64,000 nt of DNA from CAVYXA01 sp963846775 (GTDB taxonomy: Bacteria > Verrucomicrobiota > Verrucomicrobiia > Chthoniobacterales > UBA10450), in the NCBI GenBank assembly GCA_963846775.1, contig CAWJXB010000006.1, forward strand, positions 1,674,001 through 1,738,000, in the 5' to 3' direction. Within the stretch, counting starts at the first letter, position 1, and each line of letters opens with the position of its first letter. The position numbers and the translations under genes are program-made. Positions 1 through 6,856 of the stretch are shown in pieces. The notes beneath the pieces are model-generated. The model saw only the letters and a list, made by a program, of their open reading frames with translations. It made no database searches and was not told the origin of the DNA.

Positions 1-710
1 CGCAATATGAATTTCCGGGAGATAAGATCCCGATTGTCAAAGGCAGCGCGCTCAAGGCCCTGGAAGGCGATGCCGAAGCGGAGAAGCAAGTGCTCGCGCT
101 CGTGGCCGCGATTGACGATTACATCCCGGTGCCGGAGCGGCCGATTGATCAGCCGTTCCTGATGCCGATCGAAGACGTGTTCAACATTGAAGGCCGCGGC
201 ACTGTTGCGACCGGTCGTGTCGAGCGCGGCATTCTCAAGAAGATGGAGGAAGTCGAGCTGGTTGGCATTCGCCCGACCGCGAAAACGGTTGCGACCGACA
301 TCGAAATGTTCCGCAAACTTCTCGATGAAGCGCGCGCCGGCGACAACGTCGGTATTCTGCTCCGCGGCTTGAAGAAGGAAGAAGTCGAGCGCGGTCAGGT
401 CATTGCCAAACCTGGCTCGATCACACCGCACAAGAAATTTAAGGCGGAAGTCTATGTGCTGACGAAGGAGGAAGGCGGCCGTCACACGCCGTTCTTCACG
501 AATTACCGGCCACAATTTTATTTCCGAACGACGGATGTGACTGGCACAGTGAAGTTGCCCGACGGCGTGGAAATGGTCATGCCCGGCGACAACATCGCAA
601 TCGAGGTCGAGCTTCACAACTCAATCGCTCTGGAAAAAACCATTCGCTTCGCCATTCGCGAAGGCGGCAAAACCGTCGGCGCCGGTCGGGTGAGTGATAT
701 TTTGGATTAA
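1..710 (+). CDS. tuf: Elongation factor Tu, 5'-truncated by the window edge
   Basis: EF-Tu is the GTPase that delivers aminoacyl-tRNA to the ribosomal A site. The frame is open from base 3 and gives the last 235 residues, so the start and the GTP-binding loop lie outside the window. Visible are the end of the G domain (KGSALKALEGDAEAE), domain II (GRGTVATGRVERG) and domain III (GGRHTPFFTNYRPQFYFRT, VMPGDN). The gene ends at a TAA and is followed by tRNA-Trp, secE, nusG and rplK, the usual bacterial arrangement. Identity is certain; only completeness is unknown. Confidence 0.98.
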   Translation, partial: QYEFPGDKIPIVKGSALKALEGDAEAEKQVLALVAAIDDYIPVPERPIDQPFLMPIEDVFNIEGRGTVATGRVERGILKKMEEVELVGIRPTAKTVATDIEMFRKLLDEARAGDNVGILLRGLKKEEVERGQVIAKPGSITPHKKFKAEVYVLTKEEGGRHTPFFTNYRPQFYFRTTDVTGTVKLPDGVEMVMPGDNIAIEVELHNSIALEKTIRFAIREGGKTVGAGRVSDILD

Positions 711-799
711 GAGTCTACCTCCGCCTCTTCCTCTGACTTTGCTGGGTTGAGGGGAGGCGAAAGACGAGGAAGATTAAGAGGAACCGGAAGATTACAATT

Positions 800-872
800 A
801 CGCCAGTAGCTCAATTGGTAGAGTAGCGGTCTCCAAAACCGTCGGTTGGGGGTTCGAGTCCCTCCTGGCGTG
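800..872 (+). tRNA. tRNA-Trp (anticodon CCA)
   Basis: A full cloverleaf can be drawn. The acceptor stem pairs 800-806 with 865-871, with a discriminator G at 872. The D arm starts at 809, the anticodon stem pairs 826-830 with 838-842 and its loop carries CCA at 833-835. The T arm pairs 848-852 with 860-864 around TTCGAGT. The 3' CCA is not encoded. tRNA-Trp between tuf and secE is a conserved bacterial placement. Confidence 0.97.
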
Positions 873-883
873 TGGCTGACGCC

Positions 884-982
884 GCGTTAAAGCGTTAAAA
901 TTGTTGAAACGTTACATCGGAAGAAAATGAAGAAGATGCGCTGCTGTCCGTTTCAACATTTCAACGCGTCAGCGCTTCAACC
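884..982 (+). repeat. Octamer array pair between tRNA-Trp and secE
   Basis: Two direct units GCGTTAAA at 884-899 are followed by an inverted partner made of 8-bp units at 951-982 (TTTCAACA, TTTCAACG, CGTCAGCG, CTTCAACC). The segments 903-911 and 949-957 are a perfect 9-bp inverted repeat and could form a hairpin just upstream of secE. It belongs to the same style of short-period intergenic arrays seen across the window. Confidence 0.7.
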
Positions 983-988
983 GTTTAC

Positions 989-1207
989 ATGATCACGAAG
1001 ACGAAGAACTTTTTCAACGAGGTGAAAATCGAGCTCCAGAAAGCCTCGTGGCCGTGGGACCCGAAAGAGAGAGGCTTCCGCCGCTACAAGGAGCTCAGCG
1101 ATTCGACCGTCGTGGTCATCGTCGCGATGTTATTGCTCGGTGGCTTCGTCGCGCTGTTCGATTTTCTCCTCGTGAACGTCGTCCAGTTCTTCACCCGGTT
1201 GCATTGA
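989..1207 (+). CDS. secE: Preprotein translocase subunit SecE
   Basis: SecE is the small essential subunit that clamps SecY in the inner-membrane Sec channel. The 72-residue product has the single-TM bacterial form: an amphipathic cytoplasmic stretch with the conserved ASWPWDPKERGF segment, then one membrane helix (about residues 40-62). The gene lies directly before nusG, two bases apart, as in most bacteria, so the two are almost certainly co-transcribed and probably translationally coupled. Confidence 0.95.
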   Translation: MITKTKNFFNEVKIELQKASWPWDPKERGFRRYKELSDSTVVVIVAMLLLGGFVALFDFLLVNVVQFFTRLH

Positions 1208-1209
1208 TT

Positions 1210-1779
1210 ATGGCACAAACCGTCACAGGGAAAGATCAATGGTACGTCGTGCACGTGCTCTCCGGCCAGGAGAACAAGGTTAAGGAGAACATCGAGAAGC
1301 GCGTCAAAACCGAAGAGATGGGCGATTTGATCTACGAGGTCCTCGTTCCCACTGAACGCGTCTCGGAAATCAAGAAAGGCAAAAAAAGCGAGACCACGCG
1401 CAAATTTTTCCCTGGCTACCTGATCGTGAACATGCATCTGCTCGACGAAAACAACCAGCTCGTCGGGCGCACCTGGTATTTCATTCGCGATACACCCGGG
1501 GTGATCGGTTTTGCCGGTACGAAAGATAAACCGATCCCGATGCGCCAATCGGAAGTGGAGCAGATGCTCGCGCAAATGAAAGAGCGCGAAGAAAAGGTGA
1601 AACCGAAGGTCAGCTTCGAAGTCGGGGAGAGCGTCAAAGTGGCCGATGGCCCCTTCCAAAACCAAACCGGCATCGTCGAAGAAATCGATCCTGAGCGTGG
1701 CAAGCTTCGCGTTTCCGTCACCATTTTTGGTCGCGCGACACCCGTCGAGCTGGAATATTGGCAAGTCGAACGCGGCTAA
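1210..1779 (+). CDS. nusG: Transcription termination/antitermination protein NusG
   Basis: NusG binds RNA polymerase, suppresses pausing and links it to Rho and the ribosome. The 189-residue product starts at ATG 1210, two bases after the secE stop; the open frame runs further upstream but that part overlaps secE in another frame. The NGN domain begins WYVVHVLSGQENKVKENI and contains RKFFPGYLIV and the VIGFAG segment. The C-terminal KOW domain contains the VKVADGPFQNQTGIVEEID stretch. Length and order match standard NusG. Confidence 0.97.
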   Translation: MAQTVTGKDQWYVVHVLSGQENKVKENIEKRVKTEEMGDLIYEVLVPTERVSEIKKGKKSETTRKFFPGYLIVNMHLLDENNQLVGRTWYFIRDTPGVIGFAGTKDKPIPMRQSEVEQMLAQMKEREEKVKPKVSFEVGESVKVADGPFQNQTGIVEEIDPERGKLRVSVTIFGRATPVELEYWQVERG

Positions 1780-1784
1780 GATCT

Positions 1785-1812
1785 ATCAACAATCAACTCT
1801 CAACTAACAACT
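1785..1812 (+). repeat. Heptamer array between nusG and rplK
   Basis: Four consecutive 7-bp units ATCAACA, ATCAACT, CTCAACT, AACAACT fill most of the nusG-rplK gap. No inverted partner is seen here. The array sits immediately upstream of the rplK start region. Confidence 0.6.
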
Positions 1813-1819
1813 TTTCGAA

Positions 1820-2245
1820 ATGGCAAAAGAAAAAGTAGCAGAGATCAAATTGCAGATTCCAGCGGGGCAAGCGAACCCAGCCCCGCCCGTCGGGACCGCG
1901 CTCGGCCCGCGCGGCGTTAACATCATGGCGTTTTGCAAAGAGTTTAACGCCGCCACGCAAAAACAAGCGGGCGACATTCTCCCGGTCGTCATCACCGTTT
2001 ACAAAGACAAGAGCTTCACGTTCATCACGAAAAGTCCGCCCGCCGCGATCCTGCTAAAAAAAGCGGCCAACATCGCCGCCGGCTCGAAAGAGCCAAACAA
2101 AACGAAGGTCGGCAAAGTCACACGCAAACAAGTCATGGACATCGTGAACACGAAGCGCAAAGACCTCAACGCCCGCAACGACGAAGCCGCCTTCCGCATC
2201 ATCGCCGGCACCGCCCGCCAAATGGGCCTCGAAATCGCCGATTAG
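1820..2245 (+). CDS. rplK: 50S ribosomal protein L11
   Basis: L11 builds the GTPase-associated centre of the large subunit with 23S rRNA and the L10-L12 stalk. The 141-residue product has the N-terminal signature IKLQIPAGQANPAPPVG and TALGPRGVNIMAFCKEFN, and the C-terminal RNA-binding domain with KVTRKQVMDIVNTKRKDLNA. It is complete. The usual next genes (rplA, rplJ, rplL, rpoB, rpoC) do not follow; the next gene is an unrelated cytochrome on the opposite strand, so the cluster has been broken here. Confidence 0.97.
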   Translation: MAKEKVAEIKLQIPAGQANPAPPVGTALGPRGVNIMAFCKEFNAATQKQAGDILPVVITVYKDKSFTFITKSPPAAILLKKAANIAAGSKEPNKTKVGKVTRKQVMDIVNTKRKDLNARNDEAAFRIIAGTARQMGLEIAD

Positions 2246-2324
2246 GATCTACCACCGAGCGAAGCAGCCGCGCGCCCAGACTCTCTACCATCGTCAGCGA
2301 CGGGCGCCCGTGACCCGCTCGGGG

Positions 2325-5300
2325 TTACGGAGTTGGAATTGCGGTCGGTTCCACTCCTGGCTCGATTGATTTCGGCGTCGGCGACGGCGTGACCGCGGGT
2401 GTGAGAATAGCGCCGCTTTTGGTCGTTAGGACCCCGCCGGAAAGAGTGACGTCTTCGACGAAATAGGGCTCGCCTTTACCTGCGACATTCTTTCCTTCAT
2501 CGGACGTCGATCTTCGATAGAAACGCTCCATCTCGTCCAAGTGAAAGGGACGCGAGCCGCGCCGGCCGAAGACGACTGTTTGCCCGCCCGTTTCATCCAC
2601 CACCCGGTCGCGTTCCAACCCGCGGGAAACGCAGATCGCTTCGCCTTTCGTGTGATAGGTTGCGATCAATTTCGGATTCGGGCGCGGGCTGAATCCTTGC
2701 GCGCCGGGAACCGTGTCGGGTGAAATCAGTTGGATCACCCGCAAGCCGTTTTTGCCATCGGCGACGAGGGCAAATTCCGACGCGCTTACACTGCCGATCT
2801 GGACCGCGCGCGTGTCGTTCAATGTGCCGCCGGCATTGTACATCTGATCGATGACGGGGCGCTCCGGATTTTCTACATCGACAATGGCAAGTCCTTCCGT
2901 CCCGTTCGCGACATAGGCATAAGTGCGTGCGACATACAAGCGCCCGGCATGATTGAGCCTAATTGTTGCGCGCGGGATCGGCACCGGAAGCGTGGGCTCG
3001 GTCAGATCGACAATCTTCAAACCGTCATCATCGGTAATAAAACCATAACGGAACTGAATCGCGATACAGCGCGGATTGCGGAGAAATCCATTCGTTAATT
3101 CGCCGACGATTTGGGGATGCGTCGGATCGTGAACGTCTATCACGAACAATCCCCGCGGTGTCGTCAGGTAGAGACGATGCCCGGCGGCGGCGACAAATGT
3201 CGCGCCGGTTAACGCCCCGCCAGGATTGAAGCGGACCGTTTCGCTCTCCTTGAGAAAATTATTGTCGGGATTTCCATCGACCAGCGTTGCGACATTGCTA
3301 ATGACAAGGCCTTCTTCGCGATCCGAAATGTAAGCAAATGCATAGAAGAGATCGATCGGTTGCTCTTCGTTTTCGGGAAGGCGAAGCCGGCCCGGATCGA
3401 GCGCGAGCGTGCTCGGCAGCGCCACGCTCGTCGCGTATTTGGTGTGGATGCGGGTGCGCTGGCCTAACGGCGAGACCGGTGCGCTTACCACCCGCTCCGA
3501 AAACCCTTTTTGATCGATCTCCGCGACATCGAACACTTCGAAACCACCAGGACCGTTAGCGGTGTAAAGATATTCGCCACGCAGGACCACATCCTGAACG
3601 TCTTTCCCGGAATGTTCGTACGCTTCGTGCAATTCGCCGCCTAGATCGACATGTTTCTTGTAATTCGACGGGTAAGCGATCTTCTGCAGATGACTGCCAA
3701 TCGCGGCCTGCGGCTCGGTCGGCTCGGTCCAGACGACGGCGTGAAATCCGTCACGACCTTCCCCCACATACGCGTAGCGTCCGAAAAAATTGACCGTGCC
3801 GGTGCCGAAGCCTAACAACTGCGTCATCCAGGCATTGTTATCGTTTTGCTTCGACAAGTGGCAATCAGTGCAATTCTTCGTCGTCCCGACGCTGCTGGTC
3901 GTGTGCGGGAAATGCGGGTTGAACGCCTGCCCGCTGTAGCCTTCAGCCGAAAATGTCTGCTGCTGGGAGTAAACCCATTCGCGATTCGCATTCTGCGAGC
4001 TGACGACGACGGCGCTCGACGATCGGATCACCGCCATTCGATTTTTCTTCACGGTACCGTCGATGCCGAGCATGAACACGTCGTCCCGCACGACCTGCGG
4101 ATTGTAGGTTGTAAAATTCCGGTCGGTGACGCCTTCGAATTTATTTTGCGGGACGCGTTGGTTCGCCTTCATCGGCAAATGGCAGCCGAAACAACTCGTT
4201 GCCCACGCGGTGTGACAGATCTGGCAATCCATCGCCGAATTATCATGCGCCAGTTTGATCCGACGCTCCGGGGACTGACTGCTTAAAGCAGTCGATTCTT
4301 TAGAGGAGCCGAGCGGTGTCGCCGCAACATGACTGCTTAAAGCAGTCATGTTCTCGGAGGCCGAACCCTGTAGCTGCGTCCCTGCGGGACGCGCGCTCGC
4401 TTCGTGCGGCAAAGCGACTACAGCATCTGGCGATACAACGCCCCAGGTTTCGCCGTTGCGCTGGAGCGTTTTTGCGTAGGCGGATTTTGGATTGTAGTGG
4501 GACGAGAGCGGATCGATTGTGTCGATTGTTTGCGGAATTTCCCAGCGCACGTCGGGCGACATGCTCGATTGTTGGAAAAGTGCATTTCCCTCCCAGGTAA
4601 ATCGCGGACCGAATGGCGTATTGCTGTTGTTAAGCAAATCGATCTGGCCCGCATTCCCACTCGTAATCAGCGTCGGGCGCTGCTCGATGGTGCCATGACA
4701 ATCAACACACGTGATCGTGGTGGCGTTGCGCGGTTCGCCATAGAGCATCCCGTTGCCGTGAACATCGACATCGAAATGGCAATCGCCACATTGCATACCG
4801 TGGGCGAGATGCACGTCTTTCAGATGCACCGCTTTCGCGAACTTCTGCGGATCGTCGTATTGGATCTTGTTGTCGTCGAGGTCTAACAGATTGCCTTTGC
4901 GATCATGTTTGAAAATGGCGCGAAAGACCCAGCCGTGTCCGTGATAATCGGCAAACTGAGTGTGGCGCAACTCCGGATTCAACTCCGCCACGCGATCGAG
5001 AAAATCTTTGTCGCCCCAGAGCCCGCGCGCGGCGGCAGCCTCGGGATTGACCATTGTCGATTTGACCAGTTCGGCATCAGAGGGATCGTGTTGCAACGGC
5101 GGATACATTAGCTCGCCATCGGTCTCCTGGTCCCACCAGGTGTAGCCGAGATACGGATTCACGAAGAGATTGCCCTGGTGCATGTGACAATTCATGCATT
5201 GACTCGACGGGATCGAGCGAGTGAACTGATGAATAATTGGATGTCCCTGCTCGTTTTTTGGAATCGTCATATCACCGGTGAAACTCAGGCCTTGATGCCC

Positions 5301-6404
5301 GAATTTGTGCCACCAGCCGGAATTGGTCGGCGACCGATCGTTCGCGTAGACGACGTGGCAGGCCGAGCAACCGCTGGAGCGATAATCCCCCGCATGATCG
5401 TTCGAGCCGAGAAAACCTAACAAAGGATCGTGCAGTCGCGTTTTTTGCAGGCCGAGGAAAACAGGGTCGGTCCGATTCAGCGTGCCGAGACCGCGCTCGG
5501 ACAGCCGATTCCGGGGACGCCCATTCGGCTCACTCGACGTCGGCAGGCCAAGCTGCAGCTGTTTTTCGCCGCCTTTTTCAAACACGCGCAGAATATTCCC
5601 GGGATTGCTCAAGTTGAAGCGCGGCAGCGGCTCGATGAACGGAAGAATTCCATGGACGCGCGTATCCTCGGCTGTAACCGGCGTGTAATTGACGAGCTTA
5701 AGCGGCGCCCCGTCCGCGCCGTAGGCCTGGCCGAACCGATAATTCTTTAGATAAAAACTGCCGTTGTTGTACAACGCCGCGCCCCAGAGCATCGCGCCAT
5801 GGTTCATCATGCTGTGATCGACATTTCGAATGATCCGCTCGTGGCAAAGCCCGCACGATTGTTCCGCCACGCGCAGATCGCCCGGATTCATGAATCGGAT
5901 GAACTCGGGCGATTCATGATTGAGCCAGGCGTTTGAGTTCGGCGGGTTGGCCGATGTTTTCCAAAAATCTTTGTAGCGCGGTAAGATGTGGGCCTGCTCT
6001 TTTTTTAAGCCGCGGGCCGGGTTTCCGCCATGACAATCGGTGCAGCCGAGCACGACATTTTGATCGGCCTTATGCATCGGCTCCACGCCCTGATGACATT
6101 GCAAACAACCGACGCTTTTCGCATTCGCTTCGGCCTGAGTTTGATCGATCCAATTGCGCGGCGGCAATGGAACCGGAGCAATTGTTGATGTTGTGACGGG
6201 AATCGACGTGGGCGGGCCGTAGGCACTAGAATTTTGAGCAATTGCCGCGTGCGAAACACCGAAGAAGAAGAGGCAACGCCCAACGCTCAACACCCAACGC
6301 CCAACGCCCAATGAAATAGGTAGAAAACACCGAACGTCGAATACCGAACGCCGAACGCCGAACGCCGAACATCGAACGTCGAGCTGAAATCGCCGCAGCT
6401 TCAT
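2325..6404 (-). CDS. Secreted decahaem c-type cytochrome with C-terminal LVIVD repeats
   Basis: A 1359-residue exported redox protein. Ten CXXCH haem-attachment motifs run from about residue 100 (CLQCH) to about 844 (CTDCH), including CTDCH, CGLCH, CSACH, CMNCH, CGDCH, CVDCH, CQICH and CFGCH. The last third has about seven LVIVD-type beta-propeller repeats (for example GLKIVDLTEP and GLAIVDVENPERP). A signal peptide probably ends near SHAAIAQ (residues 51-57). The N-terminus is odd: residues 9-45 are encoded by 7-bp DNA repeats, and the ATG overlaps the stop of the four-helix gene, so the native start has probably been overwritten. The barrel gene upstream on the same strand suggests a porin-cytochrome electron-transfer module. 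Electron donor and acceptor cannot be told. Confidence 0.85.
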   Translation of the reverse strand: MKLRRFQLDVRCSAFGVRRSVFDVRCFLPISLGVGRWVLSVGRCLFFFGVSHAAIAQNSSAYGPPTSIPVTTSTIAPVPLPPRNWIDQTQAEANAKSVGCLQCHQGVEPMHKADQNVVLGCTDCHGGNPARGLKKEQAHILPRYKDFWKTSANPPNSNAWLNHESPEFIRFMNPGDLRVAEQSCGLCHERIIRNVDHSMMNHGAMLWGAALYNNGSFYLKNYRFGQAYGADGAPLKLVNYTPVTAEDTRVHGILPFIEPLPRFNLSNPGNILRVFEKGGEKQLQLGLPTSSEPNGRPRNRLSERGLGTLNRTDPVFLGLQKTRLHDPLLGFLGSNDHAGDYRSSGCSACHVVYANDRSPTNSGWWHKFGHQGLSFTGDMTIPKNEQGHPIIHQFTRSIPSSQCMNCHMHQGNLFVNPYLGYTWWDQETDGELMYPPLQHDPSDAELVKSTMVNPEAAAARGLWGDKDFLDRVAELNPELRHTQFADYHGHGWVFRAIFKHDRKGNLLDLDDNKIQYDDPQKFAKAVHLKDVHLAHGMQCGDCHFDVDVHGNGMLYGEPRNATTITCVDCHGTIEQRPTLITSGNAGQIDLLNNSNTPFGPRFTWEGNALFQQSSMSPDVRWEIPQTIDTIDPLSSHYNPKSAYAKTLQRNGETWGVVSPDAVVALPHEASARPAGTQLQGSASENMTALSSHVAATPLGSSKESTALSSQSPERRIKLAHDNSAMDCQICHTAWATSCFGCHLPMKANQRVPQNKFEGVTDRNFTTYNPQVVRDDVFMLGIDGTVKKNRMAVIRSSSAVVVSSQNANREWVYSQQQTFSAEGYSGQAFNPHFPHTTSSVGTTKNCTDCHLSKQNDNNAWMTQLLGFGTGTVNFFGRYAYVGEGRDGFHAVVWTEPTEPQAAIGSHLQKIAYPSNYKKHVDLGGELHEAYEHSGKDVQDVVLRGEYLYTANGPGGFEVFDVAEIDQKGFSERVVSAPVSPLGQRTRIHTKYATSVALPSTLALDPGRLRLPENEEQPIDLFYAFAYISDREEGLVISNVATLVDGNPDNNFLKESETVRFNPGGALTGATFVAAAGHRLYLTTPRGLFVIDVHDPTHPQIVGELTNGFLRNPRCIAIQFRYGFITDDDGLKIVDLTEPTLPVPIPRATIRLNHAGRLYVARTYAYVANGTEGLAIVDVENPERPVIDQMYNAGGTLNDTRAVQIGSVSASEFALVADGKNGLRVIQLISPDTVPGAQGFSPRPNPKLIATYHTKGEAICVSRGLERDRVVDETGGQTVVFGRRGSRPFHLDEMERFYRRSTSDEGKNVAGKGEPYFVEDVTLSGGVLTTKSGAILTPAVTPSPTPKSIEPGVEPTAIPTP
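4277..4392. repeat. Cluster of three palindromes inside the decahaem cytochrome gene
   Basis: Three perfect palindromes lie within 116 bp of coding sequence: GACTGCTTAAAGCAGTC at 4277-4293, a 23-bp version of the same sequence at 4328-4350 (11-bp arms, one central base), and GCGTCCC-TGC-GGGACGC at 4376-4392. They fall in the linker between the seventh and eighth haem motifs and are read through in frame as a Ser/Ala-rich segment, which looks like a repeat element inserted without breaking the frame. Confidence 0.75.
6273..6314. repeat. Heptamer array, unit CCAACGC, in the cytochrome 5' coding region
   Basis: Six consecutive 7-bp units run GCAACGC, CCAACGC, TCAACAC, CCAACGC, CCAACGC, CCAATGA. 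The array is translated on the minus strand as part of the putative signal peptide of the decahaem cytochrome (SLGVGRWVLSVGRC). It is next to, but distinct in unit from, the CGAACGC array at 6331-6379. Confidence 0.8.
6331..6379. repeat. Heptamer array, unit CGAACGC (left end of cassette)
   Basis: Seven contiguous 7-bp units run CGAACGT, CGAATAC, CGAACGC three times, CGAACAT, CGAACGT. Bases 6349-6377 are repeated exactly, inverted, at 6816-6844. The array is read in the minus-strand cytochrome frame as the repetitive peptide SAFGVRRSVFDVRC. Confidence 0.85.
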
Positions 6405-6844
6405 TGTTGTTTTCTTTCAGCGGTCCGAATGCTGGCGACAAAAATCCTGATGAGCTCCTCGCTCTCCTTGATGCATTCGGCAAGATTCGCTGGCTGAGGC
6501 AACGTTTTGAGATGACCGATTAGTCGCAGCCAGCGCCTGGTTTCGCGCAGCTCTTTCAAACAGATTTTTAACTTGTGAATGAAGTCTTTAAGAGATTCCG
6601 CTGATTCGACTTCCCCGTGATTGCCGTACGGTGATGTCCCGCTGCGCAGCAATTGCCCTGCGATGTGATTGGCCGCTCGTGTACTTGGCAGCGTCTCAGT
6701 GAGCTCGATAACTTGAACGGCAAAGCCCAGCAGGCGATCCTCAAGATCGTACTTGCGAGGTTTCGATTCGGTACTGCGTTCCGGGAATCTCCTTGAGCAG
6801 GGCGGGCCATTCGAAGTTCGATGTTCGGCGTTCGGCGTTCGGCG
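6349..6844. mobile_element. Putative cassette: four-helix-bundle gene between perfect 29-bp inverted repeats
   Basis: Positions 6349-6377 and 6816-6844 are perfect inverted repeats of 29 bp, each made of 7-bp units (CGAACGC type). The 496-bp segment they bound contains only one recognisable gene, a four-helix-bundle protein on the minus strand. The segment lies between the stop of the outer-membrane barrel gene and the decahaem cytochrome, and its left array has become the cytochrome's N-terminal coding sequence. No transposase is present and no target-site duplication was identified. Mobility is inferred from structure and position. Confidence 0.5.
6401..6772 (-). CDS. Four-helix-bundle protein (S23/IVP family), 5' end damaged or unusual
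   Basis: The family (TIGR02436, first seen in 23S rRNA intervening sequences and related to the Avd protein of diversity-generating retroelements) has no settled biochemical role. Residues KYDLEDRLLGFAVQVIELTE, LPSTRAANHIAGQLLRSG, GEVESAESLKDFIHKL, CLKELRETRRWLRLIG and SEELIRIFVASI cover the whole bundle. No ATG, GTG or TTG precedes helix 1 in this frame; the first standard start is TTG at 6652, which would drop helix 1. ATGs at 6810 and 6857 are in other frames, so the 5' end is probably frameshifted. The stop overlaps the cytochrome ATG (ATGA). The gene lies between inverted heptamer arrays. Family call firm; functionality uncertain. Confidence 0.7.
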   Translation of the reverse strand, partial: TESKPRKYDLEDRLLGFAVQVIELTETLPSTRAANHIAGQLLRSGTSPYGNHGEVESAESLKDFIHKLKICLKELRETRRWLRLIGHLKTLPQPANLAECIKESEELIRIFVASIRTAERKQQ

Positions 6845-6850
6845 TTTTCG
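6816..6850. repeat. Heptamer array, inverted copy (right end of cassette)
   Basis: Units GTTCGAT, GTTCGGC three times, then GTTTTCG, in strict 7-bp phase. Bases 6816-6844 are the exact reverse complement of 6349-6377. The array ends seven bases before the stop codon of the barrel gene. Confidence 0.85.
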
Positions 6851-6856
6851 TTTTCA

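Noticed and set aside
1084..1764. A 226-codon open frame antisense to nusG
   Set aside because: nusG is certain and the antisense frame has no recognisable domain.
6273..6379. CRISPR array
   Set aside because: Units are 7 bp with no spacers, and no cas genes are in the window.
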